From Rhodococcus jostii RHA1 (lineage in GTDB: Bacteria; Actinomycetota; Actinomycetes; Mycobacteriales; Mycobacteriaceae), in the NCBI RefSeq assembly GCF_000014565.1, contig NC_008271.1, forward strand, positions 268,362-332,361: a DNA stretch of 64,000 nt, read 5' to 3'. A program made the position numbers and the translations under genes. Shown in pieces: positions 24,689 to 34,309 of this stretch. The first letter of the stretch is position 1. The number at the start of each line of letters is the position of its first letter. The notes below the pieces were generated by a model. That model had not been told where the DNA came from. It saw nothing but the letters and a program-made list of their open reading frames with translations, and searched no databases.

Positions 24689-25903
24689 ATGCCCGTCACC
24701 AACCGCGCTACCCGCCGCCATGGCCGGCACCGCCGCCAGAGCGCCACCCAGGCCGCGACCGTGCTCGCGGTTATCACCGCAGCCCTCGCCTCCGGTCTCA
24801 CACTCACCCCGTCCGCGGTCGCGGAACCGATCCAGGGCGGCGTCACCGGCGACAGCAACCAGGAAGGGGTCACCGGCGGTGACACCCAGACTGGAACCAC
24901 CACCCCGACGCCTGCACCCGAGCCCGCGAACGCGCCCGCGACCCCGGCGGAGCCGGTGTACTGGGTCGACCCGCCCGCCGCATACCAAAACATCGAGTAC
25001 CAGCCCCTCCCGAACTATGACTACGAGACCAACGCGTATGTGGCGCCGGAGGACTACTACGTCGCACCGGTGCAGTGGGAGCAGTTGCATCTTCCGACTC
25101 CGGTGGAGCCGACGAAGCCCTTCATCGCACCCCGGGACACCCTTCGTCTGGGTGAGCTGCACATCAAGCAACCAAACTGGGTGTCCGACATGGACCGGGA
25201 CCGCACGAACAACACGATGGCCGTTGTGCAGGCAGGGGTCTCGACGGGTTGGCGGTCGATTGGTGTGGAAACCTCGCGGGCCGACCGGATCGCCGCCGCG
25301 CAGGTCGGTGCCGGAGCAGCCGGAGCAGCACTCGGCGCAGTCACCGCAGGCGGGGCGGCGGCCACCGCAGGCGCACTGGTCGGTGGCACCATCGGCGGCC
25401 TCGCCGGAATGACCGCGGGCAACGTCTTCCTTCCCGGACTCGGGTGGGTGCCCGCCGGGATCGTCGGCACCGCCGCCGGGGCGGGAATCGGTGCCGCCGC
25501 AGCGGGCATCCCCGCCGCCGCTGCCGGCGCCTTGGTCGGCGGCGGAATCGCGGTGGCCGCAGTCACACCGATCGCTGCAGGCGACAAGGGCGAACCGAAG
25601 GAGATCGAAGTCCCGGACATCGACTCCGAAGCCGTGACCGCACAGACCGCGACGGTCCTCACGGACTGGGAGAACTCCGGCCAGATCGGACAGGCAGCCG
25701 CCTCCGCAGTGCAGGACACCGTCGAGTCCGCGCCCGCGATCGACCACCAAGCCCGCGACTTCGTCGCTGCACAGCCCGGCGGGCAGCAGATCATCGAGCA
25801 GGTCGACAACACCCTGACCTCGTTCTTCAACGACGCCACGCCCGGCCTGGCCGCAAACCTGTTGTCGGGCGCCGTCGGCGGCGGCATTCCGGCCGCGAAC
25901 TGA
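24689..25903 (+). CDS. Secreted/envelope protein with Gly/Ala-zipper region
   Basis: 404 residues. A basic N-terminus and a signal peptide (TVLAVITAALASGLTLTPSAVA) are followed by a Thr/Pro-rich linker, then a Tyr/Pro-rich module (residues about 90-180: YWVDPPAAYQNIEYQPLP). A long Gly/Ala zipper of small-residue helices follows (about 205-300), able to insert into a membrane, and then an acidic helical tail. The architecture resembles hydrophobic small-residue secreted proteins found beside actinobacterial transfer genes. It may contribute to a cell-surface contact or pore; that is inference. The preceding ribosome site (ACAGGAGC) is strong. Confidence 0.6.
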   Translation: MPVTNRATRRHGRHRRQSATQAATVLAVITAALASGLTLTPSAVAEPIQGGVTGDSNQEGVTGGDTQTGTTTPTPAPEPANAPATPAEPVYWVDPPAAYQNIEYQPLPNYDYETNAYVAPEDYYVAPVQWEQLHLPTPVEPTKPFIAPRDTLRLGELHIKQPNWVSDMDRDRTNNTMAVVQAGVSTGWRSIGVETSRADRIAAAQVGAGAAGAALGAVTAGGAAATAGALVGGTIGGLAGMTAGNVFLPGLGWVPAGIVGTAAGAGIGAAAAGIPAAAAGALVGGGIAVAAVTPIAAGDKGEPKEIEVPDIDSEAVTAQTATVLTDWENSGQIGQAAASAVQDTVESAPAIDHQARDFVAAQPGGQQIIEQVDNTLTSFFNDATPGLAANLLSGAVGGGIPAAN

Positions 25904-25926
25904 CACCACGAAGGCGGGTGAACACC

Positions 25927-26640
25927 ATGAAGAAGACGACCCTCGGCCGATCGACGCCGCGACACCCCGCGGTACTCGACCTTCTCGGTAGCCCATCCAC
26001 CATCGACCATCCGCCGGGCGCCCGCACCATGGCGCCCGGCGGCCCGGCCACACCACTGCCCCCACCCCGGTCTCCTCTACCGTCCCCACGCGGCCGCCGC
26101 CTTGGAAAGAACGCGGTGGCCGACATTGCAGCGGTCGCCGTCGTGGTGGCCGGCGGTGTGGCCATCAGCCACCTGCGTAGCGGAGATAGTGAAACCGCCT
26201 CTCCGGCGGCCACAACCACCCCCACCGCCACCGTTGCAGTTGACGAGAATGGGCTGCCGATCCTCAACTTGCCCGAACCCGAGCAGACCGAAAACGCATC
26301 CGCGTCGGACGGGGATTGCCGGGCAGACCGCGGTGATCAGACGAGCGGCGCAGGCGTGATCGCAGCCTTCAACCACGCGTACTACAGCCTGCGCAACGGC
26401 GAAGCTGCCCGGGGCCTCGCCACCTCCACCTCATCGGTGCTGCCAGGTCCCGAACTGCAGAAGGTCATTGACGCGGTCCCGATCGGCACCAACTATTGCC
26501 TCCGCACCGCCGAGCTGGCCGACGGGGTCTACCTGGTCGATCTGTCGGTAATGCAGCCGGCTCAGCCAGCCAAACGCGGCACCCAGACCGTCACCACCCA
26601 GGAGGTCGACGGCAAATGGTACGTCGACGTCTTCAACTGA
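25927..26640 (+). CDS. Membrane-anchored protein, transfer region
   Basis: 237 residues from ATG 25927 (AAGGCGG nine bases upstream). The longer frame from 25249 overlaps the previous gene antisense-free but out of character and is rejected. A Pro-rich cytoplasmic N-terminus is followed by one transmembrane helix (about 62-80: VADIAAVAVVVAGGVAISHL), a Thr-rich linker and a globular extracytoplasmic domain with a Cys pair (DGDCRADRGD and NYCLRTAELADGVYLVDL). It ends in KWYVDVFN. The fold pattern is similar to the other single-helix proteins of the region (3145 and 12636), perhaps NTF2-like. Function unknown. Confidence 0.6.
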   Translation: MKKTTLGRSTPRHPAVLDLLGSPSTIDHPPGARTMAPGGPATPLPPPRSPLPSPRGRRLGKNAVADIAAVAVVVAGGVAISHLRSGDSETASPAATTTPTATVAVDENGLPILNLPEPEQTENASASDGDCRADRGDQTSGAGVIAAFNHAYYSLRNGEAARGLATSTSSVLPGPELQKVIDAVPIGTNYCLRTAELADGVYLVDLSVMQPAQPAKRGTQTVTTQEVDGKWYVDVFN

Positions 26641-26820
26641 GCACCCCCCCGCAAGGACTTCAGCGAAAGATGCCCGTGTCCTGCACACGGCCGCGATGTG
26701 CGGCCACCATCGCAGCAGAGACCGAAAAAGGAGCCTGGGTCACGCCGACACCCCGTTGAGGTGAAACGCCGAAATGGGTGAAGGTAGGCGTCAGTGTCCG
26801 TTCCGGTAATCGAGGTGCCA

Positions 26821-28806
26821 ATGCCCGCCAGACGTTCGAGAACGCGTCGCACCGTCGCGCTGATCGCCACTGCGACCGTCGCCGGCGGCGGCGTCGCGCT
26901 TACCGCACCCGCGATCGTCAACGCCGCCCCGATGAACTGCGCGACGGCGTTCAACCTGTTCATCCCCGGCACATGGGAGACCAACGAGCACGCCGACCCA
27001 AACCGGCCGGTGGGCATGCTGGCTCCCATCGCGGAGGCGATCAAGGCGAAGAACGGTGCCCGCGCGCAGGTATACACGCTGCCGTACATGGCGCGCGCGT
27101 TCGACAACGGCCACACCTACGCCGACAGCAAAGCCAACGCGGTCAGCAAGGCCACCGCCGTGCTGAAGAATTACACCGACAAATGCCCGGACGCGAAGAT
27201 CACCATCACCGGATACTCCCAAGGTTCCGACGCCGCAGGTGATCTCGCGTCAGCAATCGGAAACGATCAAGGACCCGTCGATGCCGACCGGGTCCTCGGT
27301 GTGGCCCTGCTCGCCGATCCCGGTGCCGGTACGAAGGGCGCCGCGACGGTTGGGCCGAAGACCTCCGGGCAGGGGATCGCCGGTCCCCGGGAACAGGGCA
27401 TGGGCAAGTTGTCGGGGCGGGTCGCCTCGATCTGTGACCCGAAAGACCTGTACTGCTCGATCCAAAAGGGTGCCAACCCGTTCCTCGGATCGCTCGGGTC
27501 GATTCTGTCGAAGACCACAGGCGCCGCCGATGGCGGAGATGGCAACGCGGCGGTCGCCACCGCGCTGACGTCGGATTTCACTGGCGCCGACCTGCCCGGT
27601 CTCGGCTCGAATCTGGACGCTCTCGGAAAGCAACTGCGCGACACCGGCGGCTCCGTCGACGTGAACCAGATCGCCGACACTGCGACCGCGCTGTCGAAGA
27701 CCCTCAGTCCCCTGGCCGAGCTGCTCCAGTCCGGGGCCGCAAACAGTGCCGCCACCGGCAACCTCGCCGCAGCCCTGGCAGGCACGCCGGAAAACGCCGC
27801 CGCGCAGGTCCTCACCACAGCCAGCCACGCGGACCTGACTGGTGCGCTGGACTCGGTGGCCACAATCGCGAACACCGCGGCCAAGCTTTCGACTAGTGGC
27901 ACCACCACGCTTTCCTCCACCGACCCTCAGATCTCGCAGCTCTCCACGACCGCCGCGTCACTCGGTAGCCAGATCGCCCCTGTGGCAACCACACCCGCAG
28001 ATGCCCTATCGACCGCGTCGAGCGTGTTATCGGTCCTCAAACCGACAGTCGTCGTCGAGCAGGCCCTTAACGTGGTCACCGGCATCACCGCCCTCGACAT
28101 CCCGAAGATCTTGCACAGCCTGATCGTGCTCCCACAGAAGATCGCCGCCGGCGATGTCCGCGGCGCCCGGGACGCCGCCCGGGAGCTGAACGTGCAGTTC
28201 GCGCCGTTGGTGAAGATGGCCGCTGCTGCCGATTTGAAGTGGGTCTCCCAAATACTCTCGATCATCCCAGACCCGACCGGCTACACCCAGATCGCAGCGC
28301 TGGTCACCAGCATTCTCGGCAACGTCGACGTGATCAAGCTGGCCAATATCGCCGGCCAGGCCCAGGAAATCGCCTGGGCCGCCGCGGACAAACTCTTCCC
28401 ACCGCCCGGAGTGCTACCCGACCCGCTCGGTGCCGCGGCGCAGACCGCGGCGTTGATCCCCCTCGGCCTCGAACTCGCCTCGGTGGCCGCGAACATGCTC
28501 ACCGGCAAAGCCAGCAAGACCGACCCCGCGCTACTGGGCAAGCAGGCCAACCCGGTGGGCAACGCGATCACCACGCAGGCCCAAACTCTCGACCTCGCAG
28601 GCCTGGCCGGATCAGTGTCCACGATGGCGCGCTCGCAGGGGGCCGAGGATCTCGCCGCGGTCGTCGGCGAGGGCCTGAACGCAGCCAGCTTCTTCGCCTC
28701 CGGTGCCCACCAGAGCTACCAAACCCTGGTCGTCGACAACGCCGGCCGCAATGCCATCCAGTGGGTCTCCGATTGGCTGAACCTGCAAATCACCCGCGCC
28801 GTCTGA
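26821..28806 (+). CDS. Cutinase-family serine hydrolase with ~420-residue internal insertion
   Basis: 661 residues from ATG 26821 (GAGG six bases upstream; a GTG at 26794 is possible). A signal peptide (VALIATATVAGGGVALTAPAIVNA) is followed by a cutinase core: the nucleophile Ser133 lies in GYSQGS, the Asp loop is DPKDLYC (Asp209 with Cys212), and the catalytic His is most plausibly His630 in GAHQSYQTL, only 32 residues from the C-terminus. In ordinary cutinases the Asp and His are about 15-20 residues apart; here they are separated by about 420 residues of Ala/Leu/Thr-rich, predicted helical sequence. A secreted hydrolase acting on mycolate or other envelope esters during mating is a reasonable inference. 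Confidence 0.75.
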   Translation: MPARRSRTRRTVALIATATVAGGGVALTAPAIVNAAPMNCATAFNLFIPGTWETNEHADPNRPVGMLAPIAEAIKAKNGARAQVYTLPYMARAFDNGHTYADSKANAVSKATAVLKNYTDKCPDAKITITGYSQGSDAAGDLASAIGNDQGPVDADRVLGVALLADPGAGTKGAATVGPKTSGQGIAGPREQGMGKLSGRVASICDPKDLYCSIQKGANPFLGSLGSILSKTTGAADGGDGNAAVATALTSDFTGADLPGLGSNLDALGKQLRDTGGSVDVNQIADTATALSKTLSPLAELLQSGAANSAATGNLAAALAGTPENAAAQVLTTASHADLTGALDSVATIANTAAKLSTSGTTTLSSTDPQISQLSTTAASLGSQIAPVATTPADALSTASSVLSVLKPTVVVEQALNVVTGITALDIPKILHSLIVLPQKIAAGDVRGARDAARELNVQFAPLVKMAAAADLKWVSQILSIIPDPTGYTQIAALVTSILGNVDVIKLANIAGQAQEIAWAAADKLFPPPGVLPDPLGAAAQTAALIPLGLELASVAANMLTGKASKTDPALLGKQANPVGNAITTQAQTLDLAGLAGSVSTMARSQGAEDLAAVVGEGLNAASFFASGAHQSYQTLVVDNAGRNAIQWVSDWLNLQITRAV

Positions 28807-28853
28807 CGACCCGGCGGCGTCAGTCCACGAGCGCACGAGAAGAGGCACACGCG

Positions 28854-29030
28854 ATGACAACCCACCGATCACACAACCCGTCCGCACGCTGGACCTGGTG
28901 CAGGCGCTGCAAACAACGCGGTTACTTCCTCAGATCCGACGCCAAGACAGTCCGCAAACGTCTCCACACCACCAGAGGCCTGGCAGTCTTTCCCTGCCCG
29001 CACAACAACGACCTGTATCACGTCGGCTAA
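28854..29030 (+). CDS. Small zinc-ribbon-like protein
   Basis: 58 residues from ATG 28854. It is basic, with a Cys pair WCRRCKQRGYF and a second Cys/His group in FPCPHNNDLYHVG, compatible with a compact zinc-binding or nucleic-acid-binding fold. It lies 47 bp after the cutinase gene with an AGAAGAGG site upstream. Many actinobacterial mobile elements carry similar tiny proteins; function unknown. Confidence 0.55.
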   Translation: MTTHRSHNPSARWTWCRRCKQRGYFLRSDAKTVRKRLHTTRGLAVFPCPHNNDLYHVG

Positions 29031-29242
29031 CGCCCCACCGCACTCAGTCGAGGCATCATCACCAGACGCCAATTACGCAGACAGACAGGCCAAGGCCCAA
29101 CGTGACGACGGCAGGCAACCGTCGCACGCGTGAAACATGCCCTCGAGCTGGGACCGTTTACGACCACGGTTCGGCCGACCCACCACAGACTCTCAGAACT
29201 ACCGCCGAAGCACACCGACTGTCGCTTCCACGAAAGGCGCGC

Positions 29243-30043
29243 GTGAACAGCTTCTCGATCCTGCCAGGATGCCCGTCATCGCCGGTGATCCTGCACGTAC
29301 CGCACGCCTCCCGCACGATTCCCCCGCAGGTCCGCGCACAGCTGCTGCTCGACGACGCGGCACTCGACGCCGAACTGGACGAGGCCACCGATACCGATAC
29401 CGACCTGATCGCCACGCTCGGTGCCGACCACGCACGCACCCATCCGTGGATCGTGAAGAACGCCTTGTCCCGACTGGTCGTCGACCCCGAACGGTTCCCC
29501 GACGCAGCCGAACCCGCCACAGTCTTTGGCCGCGGTGCCGTTTACACCCGCGCATGCGACGGAAGGCGGCTCAGGGACGAACCATTCGCCGACACCGAGG
29601 GGCTCCTCGACGAGTACTTCCGTCCGTACGCCCGCGCTGTCGCCGAACTCGTCACCGACCGCATCGTCGCATGCGGACGAGCAGTGATCATCGATGTCCA
29701 CTCCTACCCCGAACGCCCCTCCGGATTCGAGAACCCGGCCGCGGCACGACCAGCCCTGTGCATCGGCACGGATCCCCTCCACACCCCGGACTGGTTGACG
29801 AGCGCAACCCGCCGGGCCTTCCTGCCACTTGGGGAGATCGCTGAGAACACCCCCTACACAGGGTGTTACGTGCCGCTTAACCGCTACGGCCACGACGAAC
29901 GCGTATCCGCCGTGATGGTCGAGCTGCGCCGGGACACCTACCTGCCCGACGATGGTCGCCCAGGAAAACAATCGGTCGCGCAGCTCGGCACGTGCCTTGC
30001 CGCACTCATCGACACGGCAACCGAGGTCGGCGCCGATGTGTAA
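29243..30043 (+). CDS. N-formylglutamate amidohydrolase family protein
   Basis: 266 residues from GTG 29243 (GAAAGG upstream); the longer frame to 28898 overlaps the zinc-ribbon gene. The motifs fit the N-formylglutamate amidohydrolase fold (peptidase M14-like): ILHVPHASRTIP near the N-terminus (zinc-binding His/Glu type), IIDVHSYPERPSGFE, and MVELRRDTYL near the C-terminus. In metabolism the enzyme releases glutamate from N-formylglutamate. In a transfer region the more likely target is a cell-wall amide or small metabolite, but that is speculation. No histidine-utilisation genes are nearby. It overlaps the next start by 8 bp. Confidence 0.8.
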   Translation: MNSFSILPGCPSSPVILHVPHASRTIPPQVRAQLLLDDAALDAELDEATDTDTDLIATLGADHARTHPWIVKNALSRLVVDPERFPDAAEPATVFGRGAVYTRACDGRRLRDEPFADTEGLLDEYFRPYARAVAELVTDRIVACGRAVIIDVHSYPERPSGFENPAAARPALCIGTDPLHTPDWLTSATRRAFLPLGEIAENTPYTGCYVPLNRYGHDERVSAVMVELRRDTYLPDDGRPGKQSVAQLGTCLAALIDTATEVGADV

Positions 30044-31175
30044 ACCCAAGCCCGGACCACGCTGCACCCCGCACATGCGCAACCGTCTCCACCGCGCTGC
30101 GACGCGGTTGACCGAAGCCCGCCGCGACCTCGAAACCCATCCGGACGCCGTCCATCTCCAGCACCGGCTCAGCAAGGCCGAATCCAACCACGCCGAGATC
30201 CAAGCCCTCTACGACGCCACACCGGGTGGCCAACAAGACCTGCGGTCGGCGATCAAGAGCGAAGCCGGGCCCGCACGAAGCGACCTCGAGCGCCGCTTGG
30301 CGGCAGGTGACAGACTGCGTGCGAACCAAATCGAAGCACTGAGCCGCGCCCGAAACATTGGGGAAGATGTTCGAACCGAAGGAGCTGACAGCAATGAATC
30401 ACGAGCAGATGACGCAGGAGCGCAGGGAGGCGTTCTGGCGGAAGTACCGGTGGACGCCCGAACTGCCGCCGGAGCAGCGCAAGGCGATCGAGCAGGTCTG
30501 GACGGACGAGAAGATCGAGGAAGCCGAAGCCCTCGGCTTCTGATCGGTGGACGCCGAGTCGACCCGCTCGCCGCGCATCGCCGGCCAGAGTCCGAGCGAG
30601 CCGACTTCGCGGCGCGTGGGCTATCGAGCCCGACCCTGTACGAGCTGCCGTCGTCGGATGCTGATCTGTACCGCACACAAATGCTGGAACTGACCCGCAA
30701 CAACCGGTACGCATCCTCGGTCTACGTCTATGACGAGGGCGAATACGCCGAGATGAGGATACTGGTCACCGACGATGGAAAAGCCGGCGTTGCTCTGAAG
30801 GACGATGAAGTCGTCTCGGTGTTCTCCCATGCCTACGGCGCGCATCCCAACGCGGCACCGTCGATGCTGCGCCAGGCCACCGTCCTCGGAGGGCGGCGAC
30901 TCGACTGCTTCGACACGGTTCTGCCGAACATCTATGCCGACGCCGGCTTCGTCCCCGTCGCCCGGCTGGCATGGAACGACGACTACGCGCCCGACGGCTG
31001 GGACTACGACACCTACCGTCGCTACAACAATGGACGGCCAGACGTCGTGTTCATGGCCCACGATCGGGCAGCGGTCGGCTCACTGTATGACCGAGCGGCC
31101 GGTGAGTATGTCAGCGACTACGACGACGGTATCGCTGCGGCGAAGGCCTACCGGACCACACAAACGGGGCCGTAG
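30036..31175 (+). CDS. MCKPKPGPRC-type protein, long frame of doubtful unity
   Basis: A continuous 379-codon frame starting at ATG 30036, inside the end of the previous gene. The first 100 residues (MCKPKPGPRCTPHMRNRL..., a pattern I associate with an actinobacterial phage/mobile-element family) and the last 190 (from LYELPSSDADLYRTQM on, rich in aromatic and acidic residues) look genuine. The middle, about 30360-30545, has poor third-position GC and overlaps a separate frame with excellent codon usage and its own Shine-Dalgarno. It may be two genes joined by an indel, with a small gene between them. Function unknown; the C-terminal part could be an enzyme or toxin-like domain. Confidence 0.45.
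   Translation: MCKPKPGPRCTPHMRNRLHRAATRLTEARRDLETHPDAVHLQHRLSKAESNHAEIQALYDATPGGQQDLRSAIKSEAGPARSDLERRLAAGDRLRANQIEALSRARNIGEDVRTEGADSNESRADDAGAQGGVLAEVPVDARTAAGAAQGDRAGLDGREDRGSRSPRLLIGGRRVDPLAAHRRPESERADFAARGLSSPTLYELPSSDADLYRTQMLELTRNNRYASSVYVYDEGEYAEMRILVTDDGKAGVALKDDEVVSVFSHAYGAHPNAAPSMLRQATVLGGRRLDCFDTVLPNIYADAGFVPVARLAWNDDYAPDGWDYDTYRRYNNGRPDVVFMAHDRAAVGSLYDRAAGEYVSDYDDGIAAAKAYRTTQTGP
30394..30543 (+). CDS. Small acidic helical protein (overlapping frame)
   Basis: 49 residues (MNHEQMTQERREAFWRKYRW...), with a near-perfect AAGGAG nine bases upstream of ATG 30394 and nearly all codons ending in G or C. It is acidic, helical and soluble. It lies in a different frame from the long ORF at 30036, and its codon statistics make it the more believable product of this stretch. 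Function unknown. Confidence 0.5.
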   Translation: MNHEQMTQERREAFWRKYRWTPELPPEQRKAIEQVWTDEKIEEAEALGF

Positions 31176-31491
31176 ATGCTGTTCCTTCAGAAGCCGTTCG
31201 CGGCCCCTGGCGAGCTTCCGGGGGCCAGTTCGGCTGGGATCGTCCATATCGATCTGCCGTCATGCGTCCCCCTCGAATGCCCCCGCCCGCCCCGTTAGCG
31301 GAGGATCGAGGGTGACGCTACTTCCCTGGGACTCCGTGTGCGCCGTCGGGTGCGGAAACACGCCCTCTTGGCCAGTGCAGCCGAGAACATCGGTGCCCCT
31401 GTGTCGTTCACGTGAACTACAATCCAGAAACGTCGGTGGCAACCGACTCGGGGTGACGGTCGGGCGCGCGGGGGCGGTGCCGGATCGTGGG
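31176..31491. other. Spacer between convergent genes
   Basis: About 315 bp. A 41-codon frame (31176-31301, MLFLQKPFAAPGEL...) starts directly after the stop of the 30036 ORF and has good codon usage, so it may be a small coupled product, but there is no homology that I recognise. Nothing else is visible. Confidence 0.3.
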
Positions 31492-32079
31492 TTATGAGAC
31501 GAGGTCCGGGGTGAGGGACAGGGCCGCCTGCGCCAGCCACGGGTTGTGGTAGCGGGCGTAGGTGCACGGACCTGCTGCGGTGAGCCTATCCGCGAGGTCC
31601 CTCGCTGCGGTATCCAACGGCAGCTCAGCGAACTGGTCCAAGCTGATGTCGTAGCTGATCCAGCTGACTGCAACGGCGTCACCGCCGGCGGCGCGATGCA
31701 CCGGTGTCACGAAGTCGAGGGCGTCGTACTGATCCTTCAGCACTGCGACCGGACGTCCGGCAGCTTTTTCCAGGACCGATTGTGTGACGAAGACGGTGCC
31801 GCTCAGGAGCGGTCCGTCGTCGTCCGTCAACAGACGCAGGTAGTAGGTCTCGATGGCGCCGACGTTGACCGTGAACAATCGGCGGTCCTCGGCGGTCCTG
31901 TTGGTGGTCGGCAGGCAGCTGACCGACCAGGTGTCCTGCTGCGTGGCAGCGGCGTTCGGCACGGCGGTGTCGAGGTATTCGCGCAGGATCTCCACGGCGG
32001 CGTCGTATTCGGGCATGGACTCGAGTTGGCGGAAGTTCTCTTCGGAGGCCGAGGGGTACCGCTGACCTGTGGTGTGCAT
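31492..32079 (-). CDS. Hypothetical protein
   Basis: 195 residues from ATG 32079 (CAGGAG upstream); the longer reading from 32175 adds low-quality sequence. Soluble, acidic and without a signal peptide or membrane helix. It contains FTVNVGAIETYYLRLLTDDDG and a predicted alpha/beta pattern. I do not recognise a family. It is convergent with the preceding genes and transcribed in the same direction as the broken helicase upstream. It probably belongs to the accessory region that begins here. Confidence 0.55.
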   Translation of the reverse strand: MHTTGQRYPSASEENFRQLESMPEYDAAVEILREYLDTAVPNAAATQQDTWSVSCLPTTNRTAEDRRLFTVNVGAIETYYLRLLTDDDGPLLSGTVFVTQSVLEKAAGRPVAVLKDQYDALDFVTPVHRAAGGDAVAVSWISYDISLDQFAELPLDTAARDLADRLTAAGPCTYARYHNPWLAQAALSLTPDLVS

Positions 32080-32401
32080 GTGGCTCCTGAAGATTCTGTT
32101 TGACAACGTTAGTGAGATGTCGTGCTCGGATCGCATGACACCGTCGACGCCGCCGACACGATGACCCGATCGCACAGTCTGGCATGCACGCAGGTGCGCC
32201 GAGACCGTGCAGGCTGGGAGGACTGGACTTCTGCCTTGTCGCCCTGCGGCCGTTACCGGCCGGCTACAGCCCGATCACCCAGGCGTCGGCCACCGGCACA
32301 CCGACCGTACGCCGCGCCGGCAACGACGCGTCCCATGACTCAAAGACCCAACTTCCACACCTCGACATCGGACCCGCCCGCGACGCCTCGGATGAATGCG
32401 A
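32080..32401. other. Gap with possible gene remnant
   Basis: About 320 bp. On the minus strand 32276-32397 can be read as FIRGVAGGSDVEVWKLG, then, after a one-base shift near 32338, as ESWDASLPARRTVGVPVADAWVIGL followed by a stop. Both segments have gene-like composition, so this may be the 3' remnant of a deleted gene. Nothing else is supported. Confidence 0.25.
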
Positions 32402-34133
32402 CTACTCGGTGTACGGACGGGAAGGCAGCGACAGTTCCGCGGCGACCGCGTCCTCCGCGGGGGAGGGCTGGACCAGCCGGTGCACCGGTTCGGCGCGTTC
32501 GGCCCAGTCGCCACCGACCTCGGCGGCGACCTCCGGGTGGTGCCGGTGTCGGCGGATCAGCAGCGTCTCCACGTCCTGCTTGGTGAACGTGCCGTCCGGC
32601 GCCACCATGGTCGGGTCCAGCAGCCGCAGCAGTTCGGCGAACGACTCTTCCCTACCGTTGTGCGGGGTCGCCGAGGCGAGGATCAGGGCTTCGGTGTTCG
32701 GGGCCAAGACCCGCGCGAGCTCGTTGTTCTGGGTGCCCACGTTGGTGAGGTTGTGCGACTCATCGATCACCACCGCATCCCAGTGCTGGCGCTCGAGGTG
32801 AGCCTTGTTAGCGGGGGCTTTTGAGGGTGTCGATCGAGATGATCGCCCGCTTGAAGTAGGTGAACGGGTTCCGCGTCGCGGGCAGCTTCTGCCGCACCTT
32901 CTGGATGCCGGCCGAGTCCAGCCGTACGAACGGCAACGCGAACCGGCACCACAGTTCGTGCTGCATCTGCTCGAGCACGTGCTTCGGGGTGACGACGAGA
33001 ATCCGCTCGCCGCGCCCGCGCCGCACCAGCTCCGACAGGATCATCCCGATCTCGAGGGTCTTGCCCAGGCCCACGGCGTCGGCGATGAGGATGCGCGGGC
33101 GGATGTGCTGCGGATCGAGTGCCTTCGCCACCGCGGTGCGCTGGTAGGCGAGCGAATCGGCGAGCATGTGCGTCGATACCGTCAGCGACTGGTCGCCGTA
33201 CGGTACCGGGGTCTTGCGGAGAAGGGCCTCGAGCCACAGCCGGCTATTGCGGTAACCGGCGGACGCGTCTGCGACTACTTGGGCCTGGGCCGGGTCGAGG
33301 ACCTCGATGTCGTCCAGGCTTGAGTAGAACGCCGCAGTGGTATCCGCCACCAGCTCGGAGAGACCACGAACCCGGACCAACCAACCATCCGACCCCTGCT
33401 CGGCCTGGGTGACCAGCCACTCCTCGTCACGCACGACAACGATCGAGCCGGGGGCGACGTTGAGTTCGGCTGCTGGTCTCAGCACGGGCAACTCGGCGGA
33501 ATTCAACGTGGTGCTCACGTCGGCTACCCACTTTCTGGTGTGTTCGTCGAGCCGCGGCCCGTTGCGGGAAATGATGCCGGCAGCGTCCTTAGCGTCGCGT
33601 TCCTCGGGTCGGCATTGAGGCGTGTCCTTCTCGCGCGGTCTGGCAGGGGCTTGGGTTGGAGGCTTCTCAATCGTTCCTGCATGGTCCTGCTCGTCTTGCC
33701 GGTCCATCTCGCCGATGGCGACCAGTTCCGCCCACACAATTTCGCGGAGCGTTCTTGAGTTTCTCAGATCTCTGAGGTACGCCAATTGAGCTCTGCTGCC
33801 TTTCAGAAGGCCCCTCTCGTGACGAGCCTCTTGAAGCGCCTCCACGATCCAGTCACGGGACTCCTTGGCGGTCCTGAGCCACGATTCCCGGAGAGTTGGC
33901 CACGCCTCCCGAACGAACTCGACGGTGGGGCGGGCACCGTAGACCGTTTGCAGCGCGACAGCCGCGCCTACTTCCTGGTCGTATGCGTCCAGTAGTTCAC
34001 GGCACAGGTCATGTAGAAGCGATGGCGGTAGGTTCGACCACTTGAACTTGTACCTCGGCACCGCAATCCTCAAGCTTCCACGTGAACCGGTGTCGGTCTT
34101 CAGTCCGGCCTCAGACGACCCCGAGTTGAACAT
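32402..34133 (-). pseudogene. Frameshifted and truncated SNF2/DEAD-like helicase
   Basis: Two frames form one broken gene. The first (34133-32808, 441 codons) has a long N-terminal region, a module near SIVVVRDEEWLVTQAEQ typical of RapA/DISARM-like SNF2 helicases, and motif I VGLGKTLE. It ends LKSPR-stop. The second (32773-32402) continues with motif II DESHNL and motif III ILASATPHNG. Removing one A at about 32809 (minus strand CGC TAA C to CGC TAC) restores the reading LKSPRYKAHLERQHWDAVVIDESH. Even when joined (about 590 residues) the second helicase lobe is missing, because the frame stops at 32402. It may derive from a phage-defence cassette such as DISARM-type drmD; this is a guess. Confidence 0.75.
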
Positions 34134-34309
34134 AGTTCTTATCGCAAAAAGCGTAGGCCACGTTAACCAGACCGCCCGACAGCTATACCGCTATCGGTTC
34201 AGTGGCTGAGCGCCTCTTTCGACGTGGAGGAACCCTCACCGGGGTCGGATACTGACACCACTGGGCAGTCGAGGACAGCGCCGGTGCAGACCGAGGCGGC
34301 GTTGGGGGC

